A stretch of DNA of 64,000 nucleotides from CAVVVS01 sp963751355 (lineage in GTDB: Bacteria; Bacteroidota; Ignavibacteria; Ignavibacteriales; Ignavibacteriaceae). The stretch covers positions 1 to 64,000 of the forward strand of contig CAVVVS010000077.1 in assembly GCA_963751355.1 (NCBI GenBank). The letters run 5' to 3'. Both the position numbers and the translations under genes were made by a program. The notes beneath the pieces are model-generated. The model saw only the letters and a list, made by a program, of their open reading frames with translations, ran no database searches and was not told where the DNA came from. This document shows positions 1 to 8,383 of this stretch, in pieces; within the stretch, counting starts at the first letter, position 1, and each line of letters opens with the position of its first letter.

Positions 1-117
1 AACAATTTCATCCTCAATCGATGATCGAATGAGTGTAGGAAATTTTTGCTGAGCTTGTGCAAGCCATGTGCATGATATACAGAAAAATAACAGGAATATT
101 AATTTAACTTTTAACAT
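1..117 (-). CDS. N-terminal fragment of a secreted protein
   Basis: The reverse strand reads 39 codons from an ATG at 117 out through the left edge of the window. The product begins with a clear signal peptide (MLKVKLIFLLFFCISCTWLA then QAQQ), so it is exported. AGGA lies about 13 nt upstream of the ATG. Too little is visible to assign a family, and a lipobox at the Cys in CISC is possible but not convincing. None of the shared regulatory motif of this region is seen in the 290 bp upstream. Confidence 0.6.
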   Translation of the reverse strand, partial: MLKVKLIFLLFFCISCTWLAQAQQKFPTLIRSSIEDEIV

Positions 118-358
118 TTTTTTCGGAATCCTAATGAAATAATAATTATTCGCTTATTACTTCGTTTTTTCATTTAATTCAAATTCGATGGCTACATATC
201 TTGCATATATTTCTGAGAATTTCCATTACTCTGCGGCACTATTGAAAAGTCTATCAGGATTAAGATTAATGAATCAGTTCATAAACCAATATTATTGCTC
301 GGAAGTAATTAATATGTAAAAAAATGATAAAGTCTATTCTCCGTTAAAGTACAAAAGA

Positions 359-375
359 CCCGGAATATTTCCGGG
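359..375 (-). terminator. Rho-independent terminator-like hairpin after the OmpA gene
   Basis: Arms CCCGGAA and TTCCGGG enclose a TAT loop. On the minus strand the stem is followed by TCTTTTGT. It lies about 35 bp after the stop of the 409-1227 gene. Confidence 0.65.
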
Positions 376-408
376 CCTCGTTTAAAAGAATATTTATTAA
401 CCTGCCGG

Positions 409-1227
409 CTATTTGGCAGTACGATCGATGACAATCTCTACACGTCTATTGTTAGCTCTACCTTCTGCGTTGGAATTGTCCGCAACCGGTCTATTTTCAC
501 CGATACCCTGCGCTAGTATCAAATTGCCCGGGTAGCCGCGCGAGATAAGGTACGACCGAACTGCATCAGCACGCCTCTGTGATAAATCCTGGTTATAACT
601 GGAAGAACCCTGTGAATCCGTATAACCCTCAACGGTTAATCTTCGTTCTTTAGTCTCTAAGAGCGCATCGGCAACACGATTCAGCCGATTCTGCGCCGCC
701 GGCAAGAGTTCCGATTTGCTAGAAGCAAAGAGGACACTGCCCGAAAGTGTAATTACCAGTCCGCGTTCTTCTTCCTTAACTGCTGCAAGTTTTGCAAGGT
801 CTGCTTGTGCCTTAGCTGCCCTATTTTCAGCTTCAAGCCGCGCTTTTTGTTCTGCGGCAAGCTGTTCCGAATTGTTCTTCATTATCTCGGTCTGGGTTGT
901 CTGGTATTCTTTGTTTGCCTTGATGACAATCCCTTTTTCAGCAACTGTTATAGCCAGCGCTTCAGCTGTTTTGGCTTTGCGATCTGCTATGTAAGATAGA
1001 TCTTTCGTACGGTATGATTCAGGTTCATCCATGAAAGACTTTTCAGCTATATCAAGTGCCACCTTAGCCTTGTGTACCTCTGCGGGCACTAATTGTGCAG
1101 CCTGCCCTGTGCTGGCTTGTTGATAAGCCTGACGTGCATCGAGAAGCTCTTTTGGAGGAGTACTTGCGGCGCAGCTAACAAGTAGTAAGGCAAATGCGCT
1201 TATAATAAAATATTTAAAAGTTTTCAC
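409..1227 (-). CDS. DUF4398/OmpA-family peptidoglycan-binding lipoprotein
   Basis: This 272-residue outer-membrane lipoprotein probably tethers the outer membrane to peptidoglycan. The signal peptide ends in LLLVSC (lipidated Cys19). Residues about 28-105 look like a DUF4398 helical domain (ARQAYQQA...A..AL..AE), and 105-150 is an Ala/Glu/Lys-rich coiled coil. Residues about 155-268 form an OmpA C-terminal domain with VEGYTDSQG and NRRVEIVI, which carry the Asp and Arg used to bind diaminopimelate. It starts 3 bp after the 1231-1611 gene, which encodes another DUF4398 lipoprotein, so the two form an operon behind the motif at 1722-1765. Such DUF4398/OmpA pairs are often stress-inducible in other bacteria; their exact role is unclear. 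Confidence 0.88.
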   Translation of the reverse strand: MKTFKYFIISAFALLLVSCAASTPPKELLDARQAYQQASTGQAAQLVPAEVHKAKVALDIAEKSFMDEPESYRTKDLSYIADRKAKTAEALAITVAEKGIVIKANKEYQTTQTEIMKNNSEQLAAEQKARLEAENRAAKAQADLAKLAAVKEEERGLVITLSGSVLFASSKSELLPAAQNRLNRVADALLETKERRLTVEGYTDSQGSSSYNQDLSQRRADAVRSYLISRGYPGNLILAQGIGENRPVADNSNAEGRANNRRVEIVIDRTAK

Positions 1228-1230
1228 TGG

Positions 1231-1611
1231 TCACTTCCTTTCTTCCGATGACGGGTTTTCTTTTTGGAGATTTTTTACTTTCTCCAATGCTTTTGCGGCT
1301 TCTGTTTTGTCAACTTCACTATGTGAGAGTGCTACAGCAAGTTCGGCATCTGCCTGGGCTCGTAATAGCATTGACTCAGATTGTGCTTTTTCACCATTTG
1401 CCTCATGTGTCGTGGCTTTTACTAACTCCTCTTTTGCCAGTTGTAAATAGAGTGACGCGCTTGGAATATTTGCTGCACCAACCTCCTCGGCAGCACGAAT
1501 TGCCGATGTAGACGCCTCTTTATTAACTACTACCGGTGTGCTTCCGCAGCCTGCAATCACCGCCGCGAAAAGTAAAAAACCGGCTAACATCCCTATCTTC
1601 GTAAGCTTCAT
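1231..1611 (-). CDS. DUF4398 lipoprotein
   Basis: This small lipoprotein has 126 residues. The signal peptide ends at VIAGC (lipidated Cys22), and the rest is one helical DUF4398-type domain (AAEEVGAANIPSASLYLQLA...) rich in Ala, Glu and Lys. The gene is first in a two-gene operon with the DUF4398/OmpA lipoprotein, separated by 3 bp, with AGGAGG-like sequence (AAGGAGGATTCC) just upstream of its ATG. The shared regulatory motif ends 111 bp upstream. A role in the envelope alongside the OmpA partner is inferred from the shared domain and operon; no enzymatic motif is visible. Confidence 0.85.
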   Translation of the reverse strand: MKLTKIGMLAGFLLFAAVIAGCGSTPVVVNKEASTSAIRAAEEVGAANIPSASLYLQLAKEELVKATTHEANGEKAQSESMLLRAQADAELAVALSHSEVDKTEAAKALEKVKNLQKENPSSEERK

Positions 1612-1721
1612 TGGAATCCTCCTTGTATTTTTTTTATGTAACTATAATTCCCAATTCATATTATGCTATAGCATAAAATTTCTTTTTGAATTTAGTTTAA
1701 TGTATCGATGATTAACTCTGG

Positions 1722-1765
1722 AATCAATCGAGCAAAGGGATGAAAAAGGGACTACATCGTTTGGG
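1722..1765 (-). promoter_or_regulatory. Shared stress-regulon motif, copy 1
   Basis: The + strand shows AATCAATCGAG then CAAAGGGATGAAAAAGGGA and CTACATCGTTTGGG. It contains two AAAGGGAY direct repeats 11 bp apart. It lies 111 bp upstream of the 1231-1611 start and points the same way as the other eight copies. Confidence 0.75.
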
Positions 1766-1961
1766 TGAGCCGATACAAGAATTCGCCTATTAAATAGAGA
1801 GTAAAATCTGCGTGTAATAAATCGTTTTTATGCATAATTTAGGACTAAACAGCTAGCAATAAAATATCAGTCGGATGTGACTTTGGGTTCTAATTTTAGT
1901 ATTGCTGCATTACTTCTTAGATTGACTCAATTTGAATTGACATCGAAAGGTAAAAAGAAAA

Positions 1962-2038
1962 TCTGCCCAAAGAATATCATCGTCTGTCATTCGATTTGCA
2001 TTTTTGTCAATCTATTTTTTTACCAATCTTTGGGCAGA
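1962..2038. repeat. 12-bp perfect inverted repeat with 53-nt spacer
   Basis: TCTGCCCAAAGA at 1962-1973 pairs exactly with TCTTTGGGCAGA at 2027-2038. The flanks are A-rich on both sides. It could be a small hairpin RNA, a minimal MITE or a remnant; nothing inside resembles a gene. Confidence 0.5.
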
Positions 2039-2278
2039 AAAGCACCCTCTGTTGAAAGTCTTGACAGCATGGGGCTGGTTTTCTCTAAAAAGGATTAACT
2101 GCATGTATAGATTTCCGGAAAATATTCGGTTATATCTGTGTGTAATGTTATTCCTTCAATATCAGATATGTTTGTGAGAGGATATATATTCCACAATTAG
2201 TCATTTAAAATCAATAGTTCATTAGGATGAAAATAGAGTACATCTTTTGGATTAATTCTGTGCCCGTACTCAGCAATC

Positions 2279-3409
2279 CTATTTTTTCCGGCATTCCCAT
2301 CCTGAATGGTTCTGTTTGTATTTTGATCGGTCAAAATGTGCCGCTCGATAAAATACATCTAATCCAATACTCATCCCGGGCAGTAAGAATTCATGGATAT
2401 CGGCGCAATCGCAGTGCTCAATTGATACCGATGAAGTATGTATCTGTTCTTCCAAATTGGACAACGTATTATTATAAATTCCTATAACTGAATTTACATA
2501 TTTCTCTGTGCGGTTTACATTGTACACAACAACGCTAACAGTGGTTTGGATATTTCTTGTGAGCCGGTCAAATGATTTTTGTGCGAATCTTTTTGCAAAA
2601 GCATGCACATCTCCGTCCTGCAAACTAAGGTCCAGCCGCTGAAGCGAATTGATGTCTAAATAAGACAAATGAAGATTTTCGGGAGAGGCTATGATGGTTC
2701 GTGAAAATGATCCAAGTGTACCTATAGTGTAAGGTGTACCGCCAAAGCAAGTGGACAGTATAATGAGATCAAACTTTGAGGAATCAGTGGTGAAGCCGTG
2801 CAACCCGCTGGCAAGATCACTGACTGTGAATTTCCGATCCGGATACGATTCATCATAGTCCGCACCGCCGAACTCGGGTATTTCGTGGCCGCAGTAGATA
2901 AACATTCTTACCATTTTGTGCATATTAATTCCGTGGTAGCGCCGATACAACTCAACTTCGGGTTCTAATTTTGATAGCTTCTGATCGCGCCAGTACATTT
3001 CATGCACGATGAGCCGTCCGTTCCGGTAATAATAAAACTCTCCGTCTCGAAGAGGAAAAAAGAACAAGAAGTGTCGCAGTGGTTTTTGATGAAAGATGAA
3101 TACTTCGGCGCTGGGGTTTTGCTGTGCAACTCTTATTGCTCTTGCAAGTGCTTCCTCATCTGCCTGGTATTCTTTACCGGTGGTATCATGGAAGGAGTAG
3201 TCGCCGTCTCCGTGGAGGACGAATATCAATGAGTACTGCGGAGCGAAAACACTATCTTTAGCATGCTGAGATTCACTTTGAACAGTAAGATCGGCACTGC
3301 ATGAGGATAGAAAAACAATAAATGCCGCACAACCAAAACTAACCAGGAACTTTAAGTACCTGATGCCTCGTTCGGATTGGTTGTGCGAGTTTAGCATAAG
3401 ATTGTTCAT
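2279..3409 (-). CDS. Caspase-like (clostripain-type) lipoprotein, putative cysteine peptidase
   Basis: The 376-residue product has a lipoprotein signal ending FLSSC (Cys37). A Rossmann-like beginning (SLIFVLHGDGDYSF, about 60-73) is followed by FIYCGHEIPEFGG (His175) and LIILSTCFGGT (Cys221). The order strand-His then strand-Cys-Gly-Gly is that of caspase-fold (clan CD) peptidases such as clostripain, so His175/Cys221 is the candidate dyad. I infer a peptidase on the periplasmic face of a membrane; a non-catalytic caspase-fold protein is also possible. It follows the 3423-3857 gene by 13 bp, forming an operon behind the motif at 4103-4147. Two in-frame ATGs (codons 1 and 5) could be the start; AGGA directly precedes the first. 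Confidence 0.55.
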   Translation of the reverse strand: MNNLMLNSHNQSERGIRYLKFLVSFGCAAFIVFLSSCSADLTVQSESQHAKDSVFAPQYSLIFVLHGDGDYSFHDTTGKEYQADEEALARAIRVAQQNPSAEVFIFHQKPLRHFLFFFPLRDGEFYYYRNGRLIVHEMYWRDQKLSKLEPEVELYRRYHGINMHKMVRMFIYCGHEIPEFGGADYDESYPDRKFTVSDLASGLHGFTTDSSKFDLIILSTCFGGTPYTIGTLGSFSRTIIASPENLHLSYLDINSLQRLDLSLQDGDVHAFAKRFAQKSFDRLTRNIQTTVSVVVYNVNRTEKYVNSVIGIYNNTLSNLEEQIHTSSVSIEHCDCADIHEFLLPGMSIGLDVFYRAAHFDRSKYKQNHSGWECRKK

Positions 3410-3422
3410 TCCTAAAGAGATA

Positions 3423-3857
3423 TTATAATAAAAGTACTACCAGGATGATTATCAGAAGTAGAGCAACTAAACTGATAGTTATAGTTTGGGACGCCTGTTC
3501 CATATCCTGTACTACATAATTAGAAAAAGCATTCAGTTGTGCATCCGACACGCGCTCGTATCCATTTTTGCCTCCAAGTTCGTCTTTTTTCTCTTGAAGT
3601 GCGGTTTTGAAATGCTCAATACCTACGAGATCTTCTTTCGAAATCAGTCCTGAGCTTTCTACCTCGTCCAAAGCTCTGGACATGTTCTGAAATGCATCAT
3701 TTAGGATTTTACGCTTCTCGGATACATTCTCTGTTGCTTTTACTTTGTTTGCTGCATCGCTAAAGTATTTTTGAAGCTTATCTTTCCCGCCCGCATTTAC
3801 CGGGAGAGCTATAATAAACATCATAATGATAGATCCGATAACAATTCGTGCTTTCAT
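3423..3857 (-). CDS. Exported helical protein with C-terminal membrane anchor, unknown function
   Basis: I do not recognise this 144-residue protein. It has a cleavable signal peptide (about 1-22, ending LPVNAGG), a charged, helix-rich middle (about 23-122) and a final hydrophobic helix (about 125-144, ISLVALLLIIILVVLLL). It should therefore sit in the periplasm anchored by its C-terminus. It is the first gene of an operon with the caspase-like lipoprotein, so it may regulate or be cut by it; that link is inferred from the 13-bp spacing only. The shared stress motif lies 246 bp upstream of the start. Confidence 0.65.
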   Translation of the reverse strand: MKARIVIGSIIMMFIIALPVNAGGKDKLQKYFSDAANKVKATENVSEKRKILNDAFQNMSRALDEVESSGLISKEDLVGIEHFKTALQEKKDELGGKNGYERVSDAQLNAFSNYVVQDMEQASQTITISLVALLLIIILVVLLL

Positions 3858-4358
3858 TGTTGTTCCCTTTCATGGAGTTGAAACAAAATTGATTGATCAT
3901 CCGGTAGCATTGACATTTCGTTTACGATATAGTCTGTATCTCTCTGAACCAAAGTCAAAACATAAAGCATTATTATATGTCCTTCCTCTATAGCTGTTCG
4001 TAAACTATCACACTATTTGAGCAAAATATTTTTTTGCATTGGTGTTATCTTTTAGTTGTCGAGATAATTTATCCTATATAAGCTATCGAATAAATTGCAG
4101 CAAAGAAATCGACCAAAGGGATGAAAAAAGGATTACATCCTTTGGGGGAGCACAACGGTAAAACTTAAGCAAAATGCAATCTTCATAAAGTTATTTAAGA
4201 AAAGCATGGGAAACCCACCACAGGATAATTTGTTTGGGGCGCTAAGCTTCTCAATTTTTCCGGAATGCATTTGTGCGGGATTAATAAAAAAATAATTTCT
4301 ACACACTTAAATTTTATTTAGTATAAAGAAGAGCTTAAGTATACAAAACTATCATAGC
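3858..4358. other. Intergenic region carrying shared motif copy 2
   Basis: These 501 bp between two minus-strand genes contain the motif at 4103-4147. I see no ORF with a ribosome-binding site and no strong terminator. The sequence is AT-rich throughout. Confidence 0.5.
4103..4147 (-). promoter_or_regulatory. Shared stress-regulon motif, copy 2
   Basis: The + strand reads GAAATCGAC then CAAAGGGATGAAAAAAGGA and TTACATCCTTTGGGG. It lies 246 bp upstream of the 3423-3857 start, leaving room for a long 5' leader. Confidence 0.75.
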
Positions 4359-4967
4359 TTAAGTTTGTGTACGCACACGGCAAGTATAAACAAGAGCAGG
4401 GGGAATGTTGAAGAAAACGAATTCCAAATCGATGCTGATGAAATATTTTTTCAATATCGGTCGCAGAATCATGCCTTTTAAAATCGATAAGGTATGCATA
4501 TACTGGATAAAGATTCCGTCTTCTTTTAGCAAGGGTAAAACCTCATTCCTCAGCAGATCTTCAAATTTTAATGAAGACCAGGGAAGAGTGGAAATGATAC
4601 AATCAACACTCTCGGTTTGTAATCCGAAGCGGTTTAGAAGAACATTCCTGGAATTGAACACATTATTATTAAGAACAAAAACATTACTTTCATCTATATT
4701 TTTCTGAAGCGAATTGTAAAAGTTATTGTTTTTTTCAAAACAAATTAAAGTGCTATCCGGCTTCTTCCTTTTCAGAATCTCCCCGGTAACAGCCCCGCTG
4801 CCGGAACCATATTCTAGTATAATTTCTGCGGAATCGAAGGGGATAGTACTGACTAGACTTTTAATACAAGCAGGGGAATCCGGTGTAACGGATCCGATTT
4901 CTTTGAAGTACCGAACAGATTGATTTAAAAAATTGAAAGCACCAGTCTCTGTTCGTTGTTTTCTCAT
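4359..4967 (-). CDS. Class I SAM-dependent methyltransferase, PmtA/phospholipid N-methyltransferase-like
   Basis: The 202-residue product has the SAM-binding motif I ILEYGSGSGAVTGEIL (about 51-66), an acidic residue at the end of beta 2 (LICFEKNN), and IISTLPWSSL in the motif IV position. It ends with FVFFNIPPALVYTCRV. The IISTLPW and IPPA(L/V)VY elements recall the PmtA-type phospholipid N-methyltransferase family, which methylates phosphatidylethanolamine; the rRNA adenine dimethylase (KsgA) family is related in sequence. The substrate here is not proven. It has its own promoter region without the shared regional motif, so it may not belong to that regulon. Confidence 0.7.
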   Translation of the reverse strand: MRKQRTETGAFNFLNQSVRYFKEIGSVTPDSPACIKSLVSTIPFDSAEIILEYGSGSGAVTGEILKRKKPDSTLICFEKNNNFYNSLQKNIDESNVFVLNNNVFNSRNVLLNRFGLQTESVDCIISTLPWSSLKFEDLLRNEVLPLLKEDGIFIQYMHTLSILKGMILRPILKKYFISIDLEFVFFNIPPALVYTCRVRTQT

Positions 4968-5271
4968 TCTTATCTTTCTTTATTATTTTTGACAGGCAAA
5001 TCAATATCACACAAGATCCGGTATAGATAATAATCTTTTATTTATGTATTAAAGGATTACCTGGCTTTTTCTTTAATCTATAAACTGAATATGTTTTCCG
5101 GATTACGCAACCTGTATTTTAATTCTTCAGCTTAATCCGGTATACTTGAAATGAACGCTATTATTGGATATGGTTGATTTGCAGATCCGCTTTTAATGTT
5201 TATTTTAACTTCTAAGCTATGAAGTTTAATGATCAGTATCTTTGATACTGATCAATTCAGCAGCTATCTTG
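4968..5271. other. Intergenic region with terminator hairpin
   Basis: These 304 bp separate two minus-strand genes. The only structure seen is the hairpin at 5230-5254. No small gene is supported. Confidence 0.5.
5230..5254 (-). terminator. Perfect hairpin after the 5272-5493 gene
   Basis: TGATCAGTATC (5230-5240) and GATACTGATCA (5244-5254) form an 11-bp perfect stem with a 3-nt loop, 18 bp after the stop codon. The following minus-strand tail (TTAAACTTC) is weak, so it may be a processing or stabilising hairpin instead of a strong terminator. Confidence 0.6.
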
Positions 5272-5493
5272 TCAAAAATCTTTTCTCTTTCCGGATAGAA
5301 AAATAATTCCACCGATTGCTACCATTGTTATGCCAAAAAACGGCGATCCAAATGCCGTATGCTCTTTAACATTTGTTACCCGAACATTGTCTATACTTAA
5401 TAATTTCCCTTTTGTTATATAATTAAATCCGGTATATAAGGTTATTAATAAACCCGTTATTAGTATGATGAAACCTATTGTTGTTGTTTTCAT
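5272..5493 (-). CDS. Small two-helix inner-membrane protein
   Basis: The 73-residue protein has two hydrophobic helices (about 5-24, IGFIILITGLLITLYTGFNY, and about 49-67, FFGITMVAIGGIIFLSG) linked by a polar segment of about 24 residues. I do not recognise a named family. It follows the DUF4136-like lipoprotein by 43 bp on the same strand and is probably co-transcribed with it from the motif-bearing promoter near 6475-6518. AGGAGA lies 5-6 nt upstream of the ATG. A role in envelope stress is inferred from its neighbours only. Confidence 0.65.
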   Translation of the reverse strand: MKTTTIGFIILITGLLITLYTGFNYITKGKLLSIDNVRVTNVKEHTAFGSPFFGITMVAIGGIIFLSGKRKDF

Positions 5494-5536
5494 GAATTCT
5501 CCTCTTTTTTCCCCCGTAATATCTTACGCTACATTT

Positions 5537-6172
5537 TTACTTCTTATCTTTAATAATATTATTTCGTACTAATTCATCGATTACAAGATCGGCAATATTT
5601 TTTTGAATATCTTTCCCGGAATTCCGGGCGGGAGTATTACTTATAGCGCCCCAAATTATTCGCCCTTTATTTCGTACGACCCAAACCTCTATTGAATGAC
5701 GGTTAACCATTTCAGAATCAATATATGCCGGGTGCTGAACTTCCTGATAATAAGTGGAATATGAATTCCTGAAGGGATTATATTTTAATTCCGCATCAGA
5801 GCTGATATAGCTCTCCACATAATGCGTTTGCGCTCCTTTATGAAGTACACGGATAACCAGGATTCCATCAAAATCGTTATTATGAATAGTTTGAATAATT
5901 TGATTAGTATCAGGTAATACATTTGGAAATAAAATGTAAGATGATGATGCTTCAACACCATGCTTTGAGAGATCGCCGGCAAAAGCATCCTCCCAAATTC
6001 TTCGTTGAACAGGATTTTTCCTTATCGCAATTACAAGTAGCTTTTTCAAGCGGTAATCATGATTTGATGGATCATTCCATACATCAACAAGTTCGGATGA
6101 AGAACAACTTTCGATCTGTATCATTAAGCAGCATAATGTCACTGCCATGATAAAGTTATTATAAAGTTTCAT
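5537..6172 (-). CDS. DUF4136-like lipoprotein
   Basis: The 211-residue product starts with a lipoprotein signal (MIQIESC, Cys23, then SSSELVDVWNDPS). The remainder has alternating strands and helices with RLKKLLVIAIRKNPVQRRIWEDAFAG and DGILVIRVL, a pattern found in lipoproteins of the DUF4136 type and related stress-induced lipoproteins (W.D....KK.LV......R...E......L...G). The molecular role is unknown. It is first in an operon with the small two-helix protein. A 150-bp MITE-like element (6211-6360) sits between its start codon and the shared motif at 6475-6518, so the leader is unusually long. Confidence 0.72.
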   Translation of the reverse strand: MKLYNNFIMAVTLCCLMIQIESCSSSELVDVWNDPSNHDYRLKKLLVIAIRKNPVQRRIWEDAFAGDLSKHGVEASSSYILFPNVLPDTNQIIQTIHNNDFDGILVIRVLHKGAQTHYVESYISSDAELKYNPFRNSYSTYYQEVQHPAYIDSEMVNRHSIEVWVVRNKGRIIWGAISNTPARNSGKDIQKNIADLVIDELVRNNIIKDKK

Positions 6173-6210
6173 GATCTATCTTCTTTCCTGAACGGGGCAT
6201 ATTTAATTAT

Positions 6211-6360
6211 TAGAACCTCTGCAGAATAAATATTTTACTCTATCGTCACTTCGACCAACGGGAGAAATCTTTCAATTCAAAAAGATTTGCAGCATTGGCC
6301 TACGAATTTCAGGCGATGACTCCTTCGAATCGTCGAATAAACTATTCTGCAGAGAATCTA
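6211..6360. mobile_element. 150-bp MITE-like element, copy 1
   Basis: The left end TAGAACCTCTGCAGAATA (6211-6228) is the inverted complement, with two mismatches, of the right end at 6343-6360. TA at both outer edges could be the duplicated target of an IS630/Tc1-type transposase. The interior carries GTCACTTCGACCAACGGGAG and codes for nothing. A second element of exactly the same length lies inverted at 11616-11765. Confidence 0.65.
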
Positions 6361-6474
6361 TTCTTTTCCTTATTATTTTAAGTAACACAAATTCATAATA
6401 TTTTAGGTGACATGAGTTAATAAGAAATCGGATATCACATAAACAATTTAAAACTCTCCAGAGATCTAAATTAA

Positions 6475-6518
6475 TTCAATGGAGCAAAGGGATGAAAAAG
6501 GGACTACATTTTATGGGG
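6475..6518 (-). promoter_or_regulatory. Shared stress-regulon motif, copy 3
   Basis: The + strand reads TTCAATGGAG then CAAAGGGATGAAAAAGGGA and CTACATTTTATGGGG. It is 303 bp upstream of the 5537-6172 start, of which 150 bp is the inserted MITE. Confidence 0.75.
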
Positions 6519-6879
6519 AAATAGCTTTCTTGCAATGACCGGATTTTAGCAGAGGATTAAACAGAGAAAAAAAATATTTCCCTTGTTAGATTAAATACTC
6601 ACATTATTCTTACTTGTTCAAATATCGTCTTTTCTTCATAAATTTCCTTTTTCCTCTTTTTGTCGATCCCTTGAGAAAGACACTTCCGGAATAATTTAAG
6701 CAGGAACATAGTCTACGTAAAAAGATAGAACTACAATTTAGAAACAATACTTAATTTTCTTTTTTTACATTCACAATACTGTTGGAAAAATTCGGAATTA
6801 CATGACAAGTAGTTTTTATCGCTTTATGAAAAATGAGTTATATAACTTTTTATTTCCTTTAACATGATTAATAACTAAT

Positions 6880-6906
6880 AGAAGCGGCACGTTTAGTGCC
6901 GCTTCT
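6880..6906 (-). terminator. Strong terminator hairpin of the OmpA/TSP3 gene
   Basis: AGAAGCGGCAC and GTGCCGCTTCT form an 11-bp perfect, GC-rich stem with a 5-nt loop. It lies 28 bp after the stop of the 6935-8341 gene and is followed on the minus strand by ATTAGTTATT. Confidence 0.75.
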
Positions 6907-6934
6907 ACAAATGAGATTTATAACGATAAAAGAA

Positions 6935-8341
6935 TTACTTACCTTTTGAGATTAAATTTATCTCCACTCTTCTGTTCATAGCTCTTCCTTCAGATGTTGC
7001 GTTTGTAGCGATTGGATTTTCTTCACCATATGCTACTATTTTTAAACTACTTCTTTCAACGCCTTTGCGTGTAAGGTAGTCTACAACTGATTGAGCTCTT
7101 TCCCGTGAAAGATTCATATTATATCTTTTCGAACCTTTGCTATCTGTATAACCGGCGATTTCCCATTTGTAGTCAGGATGTGACTTCATAGTACTAATGA
7201 GATTATCAAGAGCGGTATAAGCACTGGGCAGCAGGGCTGACTTATTAAATTCAAAATTCGTATCGCCGCTAAGTACTAACGACTTTATTTCAACAGGTTT
7301 TGTGATTACAACAGTATCCTTCTTGATAGGACATCCTTCGGCATCTACCTGGGTTCCGGTTGGTGTATTAGGACATTTATCCAGATAGTCCGGAACACCA
7401 TCACCATCGGAATCAAGCGGACATCCGTTGGCATCTACCTTTACCCCTGCAGCCGTTTTAGAGCATTTATCGAGATAATCCGGGACACCGTCACCATCGG
7501 AATCAAGCGGACATCCGTTGGCATCTACTTTTACCCCTGCTGGTGTATTAAGGCATTTATCCAGATAATCCGGAACACCGTCACCGTCGGAATCAAGCGG
7601 ACATCCGTTATTATCTACTTTAACTCCTGTAGGAGTATTTGGGCAGTCATCTTTGGAATCTGGAATACCGTCACCGTCGGAATCCTTATCCCTGCCGAAG
7701 TAATAAGATATACCCGCAGTAATAGAGTACAGCATATCATTATTGGAACCGGACTTAATATCATCCCAATAATCTGTTTTCCCCATTATTATTCCACCAT
7801 TAACATTAATACTCATGTTTTTTGATATAATGAATCGTACGCCTACATCGCCATTAAAACCCATCGAATATTTGGTATAATTTCCGGCAACATTATTCGG
7901 CAACTGATTTCCGTCAGCGTCTTTTGGATCAAACCAAACATTGGAAAGTCCTACACCTATCCAGGGATATATATTATCATCTAACGAAAGAGCATAAAAA
8001 ATACCGCCGCCCCAAATATCAAATTTTGTTGAAAATTCATTTGTTGGATTCATAACAGTAGCTGGATTGCCTTTGCCTGCAATAAATCCCGTCTGTCCGA
8101 ATATTCTTAACCCAATATTTCCGGAACCGGTGGAGGGAAGATAGTATTCCAGGGATGCTTTACCGGTGTATTTAATTTTGGTATTTGAATAATCGGTAAG
8201 TCCGAATGTTATTCCACCTTCAGCTGTAAGGCCGAATACATTTGACATAGAATTTTGCTTTGGAATTTGAACCTCATCTTGCGCCATATTAAATTGAGTA
8301 AACCCCAAAAGTATTATCCAAATCAATGTAAATAGTTTCAT
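6935..8341 (-). CDS. OmpA-family outer-membrane protein with thrombospondin type 3 repeats
   Basis: The 468-residue protein has a signal peptide (about 1-20), an N-terminal beta-barrel or OmpA-like barrel domain (about 30-215, ending in ITAGISYYFGRD), and four Ca-binding TSP3 repeats (about 216-345, DSDGDGVPDYLDKC...GCPL). A C-terminal OmpA peptidoglycan-binding domain follows (about 355-465, IAGYTDSKGSKRYN and NRRVEINL). It links a surface barrel to peptidoglycan and is typical of Bacteroidota/Chlorobi envelopes. It is 42 bp downstream of the 8384-8881 barrel gene and probably shares its promoter, including the motif at 9031-9073. A strong terminator follows at 6880-6906. Confidence 0.92.
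   Translation of the reverse strand: MKLFTLIWIILLGFTQFNMAQDEVQIPKQNSMSNVFGLTAEGGITFGLTDYSNTKIKYTGKASLEYYLPSTGSGNIGLRIFGQTGFIAGKGNPATVMNPTNEFSTKFDIWGGGIFYALSLDDNIYPWIGVGLSNVWFDPKDADGNQLPNNVAGNYTKYSMGFNGDVGVRFIISKNMSINVNGGIIMGKTDYWDDIKSGSNNDMLYSITAGISYYFGRDKDSDGDGIPDSKDDCPNTPTGVKVDNNGCPLDSDGDGVPDYLDKCLNTPAGVKVDANGCPLDSDGDGVPDYLDKCSKTAAGVKVDANGCPLDSDGDGVPDYLDKCPNTPTGTQVDAEGCPIKKDTVVITKPVEIKSLVLSGDTNFEFNKSALLPSAYTALDNLISTMKSHPDYKWEIAGYTDSKGSKRYNMNLSRERAQSVVDYLTRKGVERSSLKIVAYGEENPIATNATSEGRAMNRRVEINLISKGK
7330..7689 (-). repeat. Four tandem ~90-bp repeats encoding TSP3 modules
   Basis: The coding sequence repeats every 90 bp (30 residues, DSDGDGVPDYLDKC...VDANGCPL). The two central units are nearly identical at DNA level, so unit number may vary by slippage or recombination. 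Confidence 0.8.
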
Positions 8342-8383
8342 TTAGATCTCCTTTTTTTTATAATTAAATACGATTATATCTTT

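Larger units (their letters stand above)
1612..2278. other. Intergenic region with regulatory motif and a long inverted repeat
   Basis: No convincing gene lies in these 667 bp. They hold the first copy of the shared motif (1722-1765) and a 12-bp inverted repeat around a 53-nt spacer (1962-2038). The rest is featureless AT-rich DNA between the 3' end of the 2279-3409 gene and the DUF4398 operon promoter region. Confidence 0.6.
6173..6934. other. Intergenic region with MITE, motif copy 3 and terminator
   Basis: This 762-bp gap holds a MITE-like element (6211-6360), the shared motif (6475-6518) and the terminator of the downstream-facing OmpA gene (6880-6906). The segment 6540-6870 is AT-rich and shows no further gene or repeat. 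Confidence 0.6.

Noticed and set aside
1877..2098. 73-codon + strand frame in the gap before the DUF4398 operon
   Set aside because: It spans the inverted repeat, has no ribosome-binding site and resembles no protein family.
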